A stretch of DNA of 64,000 nt from an uncultured delta proteobacterium (lineage in GTDB: Bacteria; Desulfobacterota; Desulfobulbia; Desulfobulbales; Desulfurivibrionaceae): assembly GCA_903869265.1 (NCBI GenBank), contig CAIPYE010000017.1, positions 124,001 through 188,000 on the forward strand, read 5' to 3'. Positions 43,712 to 52,667 of the stretch are shown one piece after another. A program made the translations under genes and the position numbers. Every line of letters begins with the position of its first letter. Within the stretch, counting starts at the first letter, position 1. The notes under the pieces are model-generated. The model made no database searches. It was not told where the DNA came from and worked only from the letters and a program-made list of their open reading frames with translations.

Positions 43712-45511
43712 TCAGCGGTGGAAATTGCTGGCCAGGCTCATGCTTTCAACATATTGGGCGACGCCGCCGGAGATGTGATTGGCAACGCTGGCAAGGTAGG
43801 CATCATCTTTAAGCCGTTTTTCTTCATCTGGGTTGCTCAAAAATGCGATTTCGGTGAGAATAGCAGGCATCTGGGCGCCAATGAGCACCACAAACGGCGC
43901 CTTCTTGACCCCAAGATTGTTGACAGTGTTGAATTTTTTATTCAGACCGCTCACCATTTCCTCCTGTACCAATCCGGCCAGTTTCAGAGATTCATTTATT
44001 TTTGAATTCTGCATGAGATCCAGAAGGATGGATTGCAGGTCGCTGATTTGTTTGGCCGAAGTGGCGTTTTCCATGGCTGCCAGCCGCATGGCGTCTTTGT
44101 TGCTGGCCAGGTCAAGGACATAGGTCTCGATCCCTCGGGCTTCATGGTTCGGGGCGGCATTCACATGGATGGAAAGGAACAGGTCGGCTTCCTTGGCATT
44201 GGCGATGGCCGTTCGTTCTTCCAGGGGGACGAAGACATCGCGGTCACGGGTGAGGATAACCTCGTAGCCAAGCTTTTCCTTGAGGATTTTGGCTACTTTA
44301 AGGGCAACATCGAGGACGATATCTTTTTCCTTGAGGCCGCTTGGGCTACAGGTGCCGGGATCTTTGCCGCCGTGCCCCGGATCGATGACGATTTTTTTTA
44401 TGCCCAGTCCCAACTGCCGTGCCAGGGTTGGAGGGTCTCCCTTGCTTGCGGAACGGCTCGTTTTCCCCTTGCCTGCGGCTGTATCTTTGCCGCCATGCTT
44501 TTCAGCTTTGTCTCCGGCGGCAGAACTCATCACATCGATCACCACTCGGAATGGGTCGGCAAGGGTGAAAACCTTGTAGTCAGAAATATTGGTTTGGGTG
44601 TCAAGGACAACCCGCACTGTTGTTGGGTCGAACTGGGCATTTCTGACCCGACGCAGCAGACCGTCCTCAATGGGGATGGTGCTGACTGTTTCGGGGCTGA
44701 GACGGCAGTTATGCAGGTCGATGTAAATTCGGCGCGGGGAAGCCTCGTTTCCGGTGAGGGTCTGGTGTTTGAAGGTTACCGGGCCGGTGGTCTCGACAAC
44801 CAGGCGGGTGTAGCGGTTGTTGGACCAGTGGTGGATGGGCAGCACCGTGGCCAGCCCGTTTTTGGCAGCAGGATCTTTTTGCGGCGGGTCACTGGCAATT
44901 TGCGGGGTAACGCATTTTTCCCCGATTTCCTCCTTCACCGGGACCGGGTCTGTCTTGGTTGTTACGTGTTTGATTTGCAAGAGCTGTTCCTGGGCTGCTG
45001 CGGCCATGTCGCCTTCGGGATAGATGGCGATGATCTTGGCATAGGCCCGCGCCGCTTTGCCCGGATCCTTTTTGTCGGCAAGATAGATGGTGCCCAGAAT
45101 AAAAAAGGCGTCATCGGCCAGGGCATTTCCCGCATACTTCGAACTCAGCTCTTCGTAGGCAGCAATGGCTTGGTCAAGATCCTTGGTCTTGCCGGATTGC
45201 TTGTACATGGCCTGGTATATTTGCCCCAGCATGTAGAGGGATTTCGGCGCAACCTGATGGTCGGGCGCGGCCTTGTATATGCTGCGGAAGGCAGTGACGG
45301 AGGTGAGCCAGTTGTTTCGGTTCTTACCCTTGTCGCTGGTGGCCAGTTCCTGGTAATAGGCTTTGGCCTGCCCGTATTGTCGGGTGATGTCGTCCTGCTC
45401 CGGGTCCGGCCCGGCCCAGGCCAAGGTGGCCAGCAGGCACAGCACGGCAAGCAAAAGCGGCACGCGGAAAAAACGCTTAGGTCTTGCGCCTTGTGTAAAA
45501 TTACTCCGCAT
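43712..45511 (-). CDS. N-acetylmuramoyl-L-alanine amidase with TPR and AMIN domains
   Basis: 599 residues. A signal peptide (about 1-33), TPR-like helices (about 40-180), an AMIN domain (about 225-330, YTRLVVETTGPVTF and RVVIDV) that targets the septum or outer envelope, then Amidase_3 (about 372-590). The zinc ligands are His in VIDPGHGGKDPG, Glu in LKEKDIVLDVALK and His in LSIHVNA; the catalytic Glu is in ILTEIAFLSNP. It cleaves the glycan-peptide bond at cell separation. The TPR block before AMIN is not present in E. coli AmiC. It overlaps the mutS stop by 11 bases. Confidence 0.9.
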   Translation of the reverse strand: MRSNFTQGARPKRFFRVPLLLAVLCLLATLAWAGPDPEQDDITRQYGQAKAYYQELATSDKGKNRNNWLTSVTAFRSIYKAAPDHQVAPKSLYMLGQIYQAMYKQSGKTKDLDQAIAAYEELSSKYAGNALADDAFFILGTIYLADKKDPGKAARAYAKIIAIYPEGDMAAAAQEQLLQIKHVTTKTDPVPVKEEIGEKCVTPQIASDPPQKDPAAKNGLATVLPIHHWSNNRYTRLVVETTGPVTFKHQTLTGNEASPRRIYIDLHNCRLSPETVSTIPIEDGLLRRVRNAQFDPTTVRVVLDTQTNISDYKVFTLADPFRVVIDVMSSAAGDKAEKHGGKDTAAGKGKTSRSASKGDPPTLARQLGLGIKKIVIDPGHGGKDPGTCSPSGLKEKDIVLDVALKVAKILKEKLGYEVILTRDRDVFVPLEERTAIANAKEADLFLSIHVNAAPNHEARGIETYVLDLASNKDAMRLAAMENATSAKQISDLQSILLDLMQNSKINESLKLAGLVQEEMVSGLNKKFNTVNNLGVKKAPFVVLIGAQMPAILTEIAFLSNPDEEKRLKDDAYLASVANHISGGVAQYVESMSLASNFHR

Positions 45512-48146
45512 CGGTCAGCCTTTTGAGTTCATAGAGCAAATCCAGGGCCTCGCGGGGCGACAGGCCATCGGGATTGATATCCCGCAATCTGCGCGTAGCC
45601 TGTGACTCTCCTCCGCCAAAGAGGGAGAGTTGGCCTGCGTGCAGGGGCTTTTTTTTTCTGGGCGAGGTGGCGATGCGCGGCTCTCCCTGGCGGTTGAATT
45701 CCCCCTGTTCGATATTATGCAATAATTCCTTGGCTCTGGCAACCACCTTGGCCGGAACTCCGGCCAGGGCGGCAACCTGAATGCCGTAGCTGCGGTTGGT
45801 TCCGCCCGGCAGGAGCTTGTGCAGAAAGATGATGGTGTCGTTCCACTCCCGCACCGCGATGTTGTAGTTCTTGACTCTGGGGTTGGTGGCGGCCAGCTCG
45901 GTCAGCTCATGGTAATGGGTGGCGAAGATGGTCTTGACTCCACGGCCGTTCTTGTTGACCAGCTCCTCGGCCACGGCCCAGGCAATGGAGAGGCCGTCAA
46001 AGGTGGAGGTGCCCCGGCCTATTTCATCGAGGATCACCAGGCTCCGCTGGGTGGCGTTGTTGAGGATGTTGGCGGTTTCGTTCATTTCCACCATGAAGGT
46101 GGATTGGCCGCGGCGCAGGTTGTCCGAGGCCCCGACTCGGGTGAAGATGCGGTCCACCACCCCGATCTCCGCCGATGCCGCAGGCACGAAGCTGCCCATC
46201 TGGGCCATGAGGGTGATGAGCGCGGTCTGCCGCAGCACCGTGGATTTCCCGGCCATGTTGGGGCCGGTGATGATCAGAACCTCTTCACTCTCCTGGTCGA
46301 GATGGATATCGTTGGGCACAAAGCGGCCCGGCGGCAGGGCGCGTTCGATCACGGGATGGCGGCCTTCCTTAATGATGATCGATTCGCCTGCGGTGATCAC
46401 CGGTTTGGTGTAGCGGTATTTTTGGGCAGTCTCGGCCAGGCAGCAGAAAAAATCCATCTGGGCCAGACGCGCGGCGGCATGGAGAATCCGGGAGGATGCC
46501 TCGGCCACCGTGGCCCGGATCGCACCAAAAAGCCGGTATTCCAGCTCCAGCCGCTTGTCCTGGGCCCCGGTGACCTTTTCTTCAAACTCCTTGAGCTCCG
46601 GGGTGATGAAGCGCTCGGCATTGACCAGGGTCTGCTTGCGGATGAAGTCCTTGGGCACATGGGCCAGCTGGCCGCGGCTGATCTCGATAAAATAGCCAAA
46701 GACCTTGTTGAAGCCGACTTTGAGGTTGTTGATGCCGGTGCGCGTCCGTTCACGGGACTCAAGGCCCAGGATCAGCGCCTTGCCGTCGCGCAGCAGACTG
46801 ACCAGCTCGTCAAGCTCTGCGTTGTAGCCGGGCTTGATGAGGTTGCCTTCTCGCAGGGTCACCGGAGCATCCTCGCGGACTCCGGCCTCCAGCAGGGCAC
46901 GGAGTTCGGCCAGCTCGTCGAGGTTTGCGCCAAGATCGGCCAGCAGGCCGTTGGCCCCGGCCAGCTTCTCTTTGAGTTCGGGCAGCTGGGCCAGGGAACA
47001 CTTCAGGGCCGTGAGATCGCGCCCATTGGCCGTGCCCAGCACCACCCGGCCATTGAGGCGTTCCAGGTCGTAGACCTTGGCCAGTAACAGGCGGAGATCC
47101 TCCCGCAGGCGAGGAGCGAGGTAGAGTTGTTCCACCGTGTCCAACCGTTGCCGGATGGCTGCAATCTCCTGCAGGGGGAACAGCAGGCTCTTCTTAAGTA
47201 ATCTTGCCCCCATGGGGGTTTCGCAGAGATCCAGGGTGTCCAGCAGCGAGCCCTCCCGGACGCCGCCGGTGATGGTCTGAGTAAGCTCCAGATTGCGGCG
47301 GGAGGACTCGTCCATGAGCAGGATGTGGTCGAATTCGATGGGGGTGAGCCGTTCGATATGGTCCAGAGTGGTCTTCTGGGTTTCTTGCAGATAGAGGAGC
47401 AGGGCGCCCGCTGCACCAATTCCTGGCTTCATCTCCTCGCAGCCGAATCCGGCCAAATTGACCACCCGGAAATGCTCCAGCAGCCTCTGCCGTGCCGTTT
47501 CCGGATAAAAACCGGCGTTTGGGCGTCTGGTCAGGCAGCTCTGGGGCAGATAGGCCAGCAGTTCGTTGGCCAGGCTTGCATCCTCTCCGAACTCTTCGGG
47601 CAGCAGGATTTCCGAGGGAGCCAGGCGACCGAGTTCATCCAGCAGGGCAGCAAGGTTCTCCCGCTCGCTCACCAGAAATTCGCCGGTGGAGAGATCGAGC
47701 AGGCTTAAGCCCCATTCCTTGCCCTTCTGGCAGATGGCGGCCAGATACCGGTTGTCCTTGCCATCAAGGAGCTGTTCGTCGGTGACCAGGCCAGGAGTGA
47801 CCACCCGGACCACCTCGCGCCGGACTACCCCTTTGGCCTCTTTCGGGTCTTCCACCTGCTCGCAGATCGCCACCTTGAAACCTGCCCTGATCATCTTGGC
47901 AAGATAGGATGAGACCGCGTGGTACGGTATTCCGCAGAGCGGCACCCGGTTCTCGTCATCCTTGCTGTTGCGGGAGGTGAGGGTGATGCCCAGCACCTTG
48001 GAGGCGGTTACGGTATCGTCAAAGAACATCTCGTAGAAATCGCCCAACCGGTAAAAAAGAATGGCATCCTGATGCTGCGCCTTGATTTCAAGGTACTGCT
48101 GCATCATGGGGGTGATTTTTACGGAGGCAGGTGTGGTGTTGGTCAT
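45501..48146 (-). CDS. mutS: DNA mismatch repair protein MutS
   Basis: 881 residues. The mismatch-reading motif is in FYRLGDFYEMFFDD near residue 36, and the ATPase has TGPNMAGKSTVLRQ and FVLDEIGRGTSTFDG-like Walker B (ILDEIGRGTSTFDGLSIAW). The C-terminus carries a short LLYELKRLTDAE dimerisation tail. The ATG at 48146 follows a weak ribosome-binding site. It is upstream of the amidase gene with a short overlap, so the two are cotranscribed. Confidence 0.97.
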   Translation of the reverse strand: MTNTTPASVKITPMMQQYLEIKAQHQDAILFYRLGDFYEMFFDDTVTASKVLGITLTSRNSKDDENRVPLCGIPYHAVSSYLAKMIRAGFKVAICEQVEDPKEAKGVVRREVVRVVTPGLVTDEQLLDGKDNRYLAAICQKGKEWGLSLLDLSTGEFLVSERENLAALLDELGRLAPSEILLPEEFGEDASLANELLAYLPQSCLTRRPNAGFYPETARQRLLEHFRVVNLAGFGCEEMKPGIGAAGALLLYLQETQKTTLDHIERLTPIEFDHILLMDESSRRNLELTQTITGGVREGSLLDTLDLCETPMGARLLKKSLLFPLQEIAAIRQRLDTVEQLYLAPRLREDLRLLLAKVYDLERLNGRVVLGTANGRDLTALKCSLAQLPELKEKLAGANGLLADLGANLDELAELRALLEAGVREDAPVTLREGNLIKPGYNAELDELVSLLRDGKALILGLESRERTRTGINNLKVGFNKVFGYFIEISRGQLAHVPKDFIRKQTLVNAERFITPELKEFEEKVTGAQDKRLELEYRLFGAIRATVAEASSRILHAAARLAQMDFFCCLAETAQKYRYTKPVITAGESIIIKEGRHPVIERALPPGRFVPNDIHLDQESEEVLIITGPNMAGKSTVLRQTALITLMAQMGSFVPAASAEIGVVDRIFTRVGASDNLRRGQSTFMVEMNETANILNNATQRSLVILDEIGRGTSTFDGLSIAWAVAEELVNKNGRGVKTIFATHYHELTELAATNPRVKNYNIAVREWNDTIIFLHKLLPGGTNRSYGIQVAALAGVPAKVVARAKELLHNIEQGEFNRQGEPRIATSPRKKKPLHAGQLSLFGGGESQATRRLRDINPDGLSPREALDLLYELKRLTDAE

Positions 48147-48348
48147 GGGTTTTTCAGTGAAGATTACCGCAGGGGAGCAAAGGAAAACAGGAAGGGTAAA
48201 AGCGGTAAAAAAACTCTGCGCCCTTGCGCCTTTGCGTTGCGGGTTAGCGATCCTTCACCGATTGATAGGTGTTTTTGCGGGAAATGTCAAGAAAAGCTCA
48301 TGCCGACTGCGGGTTTGTGGGGTCTTGTCCAGAGGGATTCCCAGAGAA

Positions 48349-48834
48349 TCAGCGCGGCTGAAAGTCCGGGAGCAGCCTGGCAAAGGTGTTGTTGATGTGT
48401 TCCGGGATGGTGCGCACCTCGGCCAGCACGGTCATGTAGTTGTGGTCTCCATGCCAGCGCGGCACGATATGCCAGTGCAGATGGGAGGCTACCCCTGCGC
48501 CGGCCACCTCGCCCAGGTTCAAGCCGATATTGAAGCCGTCCGGCTGGAGATGGCGGCGCAGAATCCCGGTGCAGCGGGTGAGCATGGCGGCCAGGGCATT
48601 GCTTTCCTCGGCGGTCAGTTCGCCGATATCCGCCACATGCCGGGCCGGAGCCACCAGGAGATGGCCGTTGGCGTAAGGAAAGCGATTCATGAGCACGACC
48701 AGCAGCTGATCCCGGTAAAGAATAAGGTCTTCGGCGGAATAGGCCAAGTCCGGGGCGGCGCAGAAAAAGCAGCTCTTGCCGCTTGCCTTGTTGTTGATAT
48801 AGTCCATGCGCCATGGCGTCCAGAGAGTTTTCAT
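48349..48834 (-). CDS. HIT-family hydrolase/phosphorylase (AP4A phosphorylase-like)
   Basis: 161 residues. ASHLHWHIVPRW is the histidine triad with the nucleophilic His. WTPWRMDYI at the N-terminus and CFFC are typical of the branch that includes mycobacterial AP4A phosphorylase. It hydrolyses or phosphorolyses dinucleoside polyphosphates or nucleotide conjugates. The start overlaps the phosphodiesterase stop (ATGA). The gap to mutS (202 bases) holds only a degenerate GCGCCCTTGCGCCTTTGCG tract. Confidence 0.88.
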   Translation of the reverse strand: MKTLWTPWRMDYINNKASGKSCFFCAAPDLAYSAEDLILYRDQLLVVLMNRFPYANGHLLVAPARHVADIGELTAEESNALAAMLTRCTGILRRHLQPDGFNIGLNLGEVAGAGVASHLHWHIVPRWHGDHNYMTVLAEVRTIPEHINNTFARLLPDFQPR

Positions 48835-49331
48835 CGCTTGGCCTGAATCTGATAGATTTGACCTTGCAGGGTTTCTCCAACCTCAAGGATGGCAAAGGTG
48901 CCGCCTGCTCCAGAATAGCCTGTGCCGGTAAAACTGCCGGGATTGATGTAGAGAACTCCGCCGAGGCGGTGGCAGACGGGTTTGTGGGTGTGGCCGTAAA
49001 CAATGCAGTCCGCCTCCGGGAAGATGTCGAGGAGGCGTTCTTCAAAATCATAGCTGTTGCCGGCTCGATGGATCAGGCCGATGGTAAAGCCGCCTACCTG
49101 TATTTCCTTGTGGGTTGGCAGGTGCTGGCAGGCCAGGGCCGAGCACATATTGCCGTGCACCGCATGCACCTCCTTGCCGGGGAATACCGTAAGTATTGCC
49201 GGATCGGTGAGGTCTCCGGCATGGAGGATCATGTCCGCGTCATGGAAGCAGGCCTCCGCGATCTTTTTGAAGGTCTCGGTGGGCCGGGCAAGATGCGTAT
49301 CGGAAAGGATGCCAATCTTCACAGGATTCAT
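48831..49331 (-). CDS. YfcE-family metallophosphoesterase
   Basis: 166 residues from the ATG at 49331; a TTG at 49349 is an alternative and neither has a clear ribosome-binding site. The metal-binding motifs are GILSDTHL, LHAGDLTD, VHGNMCS and VYGHTHKP. YfcE-type enzymes hydrolyse phosphodiesters; the physiological substrate is unknown. It is cotranscribed with the HIT gene. Confidence 0.85.
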   Translation of the reverse strand: MNPVKIGILSDTHLARPTETFKKIAEACFHDADMILHAGDLTDPAILTVFPGKEVHAVHGNMCSALACQHLPTHKEIQVGGFTIGLIHRAGNSYDFEERLLDIFPEADCIVYGHTHKPVCHRLGGVLYINPGSFTGTGYSGAGGTFAILEVGETLQGQIYQIQAKR

Positions 49332-49454
49332 AGTCTGCGCGTTGCACAAGAGGAATCGTCAGGGACTTCGAATATCTTAGTGTAGCCGAGATGGGGTATA
49401 AATCTCAAGAAGAGAAAAAAAAGAGGCTTGGTCGGCAGGCAGCCCGGGAAAAGC

Positions 49455-49778
49455 CTACCGGGCAAGGAGGGGAAGCAGGACTACCTCGGCCTGGGCCGTC
49501 GAGATTCCTGTAAGAACAAGGCGTTTGTCGCGGCTGGTTTCGCCGCTGGCAAGGGTCACGGCCGCCTTGGGAATTTTGAAGAGTTTGGCAAAAAACTCGA
49601 TCACCGCTGCGTTTGCCTTGCCATCCACCGGGGGAGAAGTGATGCAGAGCTTGAGCGCATCGCCGTGGAGACCGGCGATGCGGGTGCGGGATGCTTTGGG
49701 CTGCACATGGACGGACAGGCTGACCGAGGTGCCGTCACCCTGCTCCCGCAGATAGGTCCTATCAGAGGGGGGATTCAT
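49455..49778 (-). CDS. DUF167/YggU family protein
   Basis: 107 residues from the ATG at 49778. VHVQPKASRTRIAGLHGDAL and SPPVDGKANAAVIEFFAKL form the DUF167 fold. Function unknown; in many bacteria it lies next to yggT, as here. It overlaps the divIVA stop by 17 bases. A GCCCGG/CCGGGC stem at its very end, followed on the minus strand by a run of T at about 49412-49422, may terminate the operon. Confidence 0.88.
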   Translation of the reverse strand: MNPPSDRTYLREQGDGTSVSLSVHVQPKASRTRIAGLHGDALKLCITSPPVDGKANAAVIEFFAKLFKIPKAAVTLASGETSRDKRLVLTGISTAQAEVVLLPLLAR

Positions 49779-50670
49779 CGGGGTTGAAACGCTCCGCCTT
49801 TTTTTTCTTGGCGCTATCCAGGCTTCCGGCGAAAGAGACCGCCGGTTCGTGGGTTTCCAAGGGGTCTTCAAGGCTGAAGGCCATGTCGCCGTCAAGGTCG
49901 GGGAGAATGGGGTCTGCTTCTTCGTCCTCATCCATGATCAGCATGTCTTTTCTGGCGGCAAGAGATGACGGCAGGGCAATGTCCTGGGGGACAAAGTCGT
50001 CGTCCGCGTCCATGCTTCCCGTCTCGCTGTCCGGGATGTCGATCTTGACGTAGAGGTCGGCCAGGTCTGCTTCCTCGGAGGCGGCAGGACTGCTGCCCTG
50101 CCGCTGCCGCCCGGTTTCCGGCTCGGCCATGGCGGGAGTCCGTGGGGTAGAGCCATAGATCCTGCCGCGCTGGGGTTCCTGCTGGCGGGATGAGGAGCTG
50201 AAATGCTCCGTTGCCCTGGCATTGTCGGCGGGTTCTGTCTCCAGCATGTGCAGGTAGGATTTCAGCTGTTGGCGCAGATCATCCCTGGCCTGTTCCCTCA
50301 GCGATTTCAGGGCCTCGATTTTTCCTTTCAGTTCGGCAATTTCGTGATCGGCATCTTCCCGGCGCAGGTGGGCTTCTTCTTTGGCCTCGGCCACGATGGA
50401 GTCAGCCTCTTCCCGGCTTTTTTCCTTCATCCCGTCGGCGACATTCTGGGCTGCGATGATGGCGCTCTGGAAGGATTTCTGCTGATTCTGGTAGGTGGCC
50501 AGATCCTTTTCCATGGTTTCCAGACGGCCCTTGAGTTTCTGGTTTTCTTCGGAAACCGTCTGGAAGGCTCCGGCGATTTTTTCCAGAAAATCGTCCACCT
50601 CTTCAACATCAAAACCGCGAAAACGGACATGGAACTGCTGGGACTGGATGTCTTGCGCTGTGAGTATCAT
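49762..50670 (-). CDS. DivIVA-domain coiled-coil protein
   Basis: 302 residues. LTAQDIQSQQFHVRFRGFD then VEEVDDFLEKIAGAF is the membrane-curvature-binding DivIVA N-terminus. A coiled coil runs to about residue 145, followed by a low-complexity acidic tail (many Asp and Glu) and a basic KKKKAERF near the end. Best known in Gram-positive septum and pole organisation, but also widespread in deltaproteobacteria. It is in an operon with yggT and yggU, the same grouping as in Firmicutes. Confidence 0.88.
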   Translation of the reverse strand: MILTAQDIQSQQFHVRFRGFDVEEVDDFLEKIAGAFQTVSEENQKLKGRLETMEKDLATYQNQQKSFQSAIIAAQNVADGMKEKSREEADSIVAEAKEEAHLRREDADHEIAELKGKIEALKSLREQARDDLRQQLKSYLHMLETEPADNARATEHFSSSSRQQEPQRGRIYGSTPRTPAMAEPETGRQRQGSSPAASEEADLADLYVKIDIPDSETGSMDADDDFVPQDIALPSSLAARKDMLIMDEDEEADPILPDLDGDMAFSLEDPLETHEPAVSFAGSLDSAKKKKAERFNPDESPL

Positions 50671-50704
50671 GTCGGCTCCTTATGTGTGCCTCAAAACGTC
50701 TGGG

Positions 50705-51004
50705 TTACCCCATGGTGCTTGCCAGGTGCTGCAAGGTGGGGACCAGAAAGCTCCGCAAAAAGATCAGGGCGAGAATAAGCAGCATGGGAGAAAGATCGAG
50801 CCCGCCGCCAAAAATAGGAACCACCCGGCGGATGCGGGAGAGCGCCGGTTCGGTGATTTCGTAGAGAAAACGGACAATGGGATTGTATGGGTCGGCGTTC
50901 ACCCAGGAAATGATGGCCCTGCCAATGATGACCCACATGTAGGCGCTCAAGGCAAAGTCCAGCAGGGTGGCCAGGGCGCTTAAAAAATTACCGATGACAA
51001 ACAT
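50705..51004 (-). CDS. YggT family membrane protein
   Basis: 99 residues from the ATG at 51004, preceded by AGAGGAG. Two hydrophobic segments flank the loop WVNADPYNPIVRFLYEITEP, the YggT signature. Family members have been linked to osmotic adaptation and to cell shape; the mechanism is unknown. First of the yggT-divIVA-yggU set. Confidence 0.88.
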   Translation of the reverse strand: MFVIGNFLSALATLLDFALSAYMWVIIGRAIISWVNADPYNPIVRFLYEITEPALSRIRRVVPIFGGGLDLSPMLLILALIFLRSFLVPTLQHLASTMG

Positions 51005-51071
51005 AACACTCCTCTTTGCTGAAAAAAATAGTGAACCGGGATTGCGCCGTCGCGCAGAAAACCCGGGCAGG

Positions 51072-51830
51072 TTACAGATTGATGATGCGCTCAGCCACGG
51101 CGATAATCTCCAGGCTGGCTTTGCTCTCCGGCGCGCCCAACAAAAAAGGCCGCTGCTGGCGGATGGCCATGGAGACACTTTTGTCCTGGGGCATGGCGCC
51201 CAAAGACAAGGGGGTGATTTTCAGAAAGCGTCCCAGCACCATGCTCATATTGGCAAAAACATCCTGGCCTTCTTTTTTAGATTGTACACTGTTTATCAAC
51301 AGGTGAAAGCGCTTTCTATCGTGGCGGGAGTTGAGCACCTTGATCAGGGCGTAGGCGTCGGTGAGCGAGGTTGGGTCCGGGGTCAGGATGACGATATTCT
51401 CCTGGCTCCAGGTGTTGAACCAGAGCACTGAATCCCCGATTCCGGCCGCGGTGTCGATGAGGACAAAGTCGAAACGGTCTATGATCTCTTCCAGACTACT
51501 GGTGAGAAAGGCCTGTTCCTCGTAGGAGAGGTTGGCCATTTCCGGCACGCCCGAGCTGGCAGGCAGAACCTGAAATTTCGGGTTGATCTCCACCAGGGAG
51601 CTTGCCAGATCGCGGCCCTCTTCGATGGTTTCCCGGATGGTGTGGCGAACGTTGAGTCCTAGTACCACATCGACGTTGGCCAGACCCAGGTCGCCGTCGA
51701 TGAGGAGGACGGATTTGCCTTTTTGGGAAAGAGCGGTGGCCACGTTGACCGAAAAGGAGGTCTTGCCGACCCCGCCTTTGCCGCTGCTGATACAGATGAT
51801 TTTCGGAGAGCGCTTGTTTTTCGCGGTCAT
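51072..51830 (-). CDS. MinD/FlhG-like ATPase
   Basis: 252 residues. The deviant Walker A SSGKGGVGKTSFSVN, VLLIDGDLGLANVDVVLGL and FVLIDTAAGIGDSVLWF match the FlhG (YlxH) branch of MinD/ParA proteins, which position or number flagella and polar machinery. The C-terminal helix SLEIIAVAERIINL could be a weak membrane-targeting helix. No flagellar gene is in the window. It lies between yggT and the degenerate GGDEF gene. Confidence 0.82.
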   Translation of the reverse strand: MTAKNKRSPKIICISSGKGGVGKTSFSVNVATALSQKGKSVLLIDGDLGLANVDVVLGLNVRHTIRETIEEGRDLASSLVEINPKFQVLPASSGVPEMANLSYEEQAFLTSSLEEIIDRFDFVLIDTAAGIGDSVLWFNTWSQENIVILTPDPTSLTDAYALIKVLNSRHDRKRFHLLINSVQSKKEGQDVFANMSMVLGRFLKITPLSLGAMPQDKSVSMAIRQQRPFLLGAPESKASLEIIAVAERIINL

Positions 51831-51905
51831 GGACGATTTTCCCCTGCAAAAAGCTGTAAGTGTGACGGACGTCTCAACAGGAGGTCCGTTAAAATAGACA
51901 ACAAA

Positions 51906-52667
51906 TTATGCAGCCATTCCCGCCGCGCGCGAGGCCTTTCGGGGCTGCATCCACAGTTGGGCACGTTCTTCCACTGTTACCTGACAGGAATCCTCGGAGC
52001 GGACAGCAGCGTTTTGGCAGATGGTGTCGTGCCCCATCGTGGCGGCGCGGGTCAGCTCGGCTTCGGCCAGAGCCAGAAGCTGCTCCGCAGCCATGGTATC
52101 GTAAGCATGGCAGACGGCGATGCCCAGGGACAGGCTTGGGGTAACGGCTCCGGTTCCCTTGGCGAAAGCGGTATTGCGCAGGGTGGCCCGCATTTCCTCC
52201 GCCCGTTTTCTGGCCTTGCCCACCGTGGTGCCCGGCATGATCAGGGCCAGGCCGTCTTTCTGGAATCCGGAGAGCAGATCCCCCGGATGCAGGCAGGGGG
52301 CAAGCGCTCTTGCCCCCTGTTCGGCCAGGGGACTGGCCCCGGAAAGCGTGATCAGGAGAAGGGCACAGGGCAATCTGGTCTGCCGGACCCGGTCCATTTC
52401 CACTGCCAGTTGCTGGCGGAGCCAAGCCTGGTCAGGCAGTTTTTCGTCGTTTTTTTCGACCGAAGCCGTCCGGGGCTGGTCGGTAAAACGCAGGCCTGCC
52501 AGAACGGAAGCCATTTCCGAAGCGGGAATGGTATCGTCGATGAGCAACAACCCCAGAGGCTCTGGCCCTTTTCCGGTGAGCCTGATGGCGCGGACAGGGT
52601 GCTGCCGGGCCTGTTCTTCAAGGCTACGATAGAGCAGAGCAGTATCCGAGGGGACCTTCCGGTTCAT
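51906..52667 (-). CDS. Degenerate GGDEF-like protein
   Basis: 253 residues. The C-terminal half has the secondary-structure pattern of a GGDEF domain: PCALLLITLSG (first strand), LHPGDLLSGFQKDGLALIMPG, and GAVTPSLSLGIAVCH (the SxGIA strand). The signature loop reads SGFQKDG in place of GGDEF, so cyclase activity is very unlikely. The N-terminal part (1-90) resembles nothing I know. Its start overlaps the metG stop (ATGA), so it is cotranscribed. It may bind a nucleotide or act as a protein partner of the next gene, a MinD-like ATPase. Confidence 0.65.
   Translation of the reverse strand: MNRKVPSDTALLYRSLEEQARQHPVRAIRLTGKGPEPLGLLLIDDTIPASEMASVLAGLRFTDQPRTASVEKNDEKLPDQAWLRQQLAVEMDRVRQTRLPCALLLITLSGASPLAEQGARALAPCLHPGDLLSGFQKDGLALIMPGTTVGKARKRAEEMRATLRNTAFAKGTGAVTPSLSLGIAVCHAYDTMAAEQLLALAEAELTRAATMGHDTICQNAAVRSEDSCQVTVEERAQLWMQPRKASRAAGMAA

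Noticed and set aside
48209-48245. GCGCCCTTGCGCCTTTGCG tract near mutS as a gene or regulatory element
   Set aside because: It looks like a degenerate simple repeat common between genes; no structure or reading frame supports a function.
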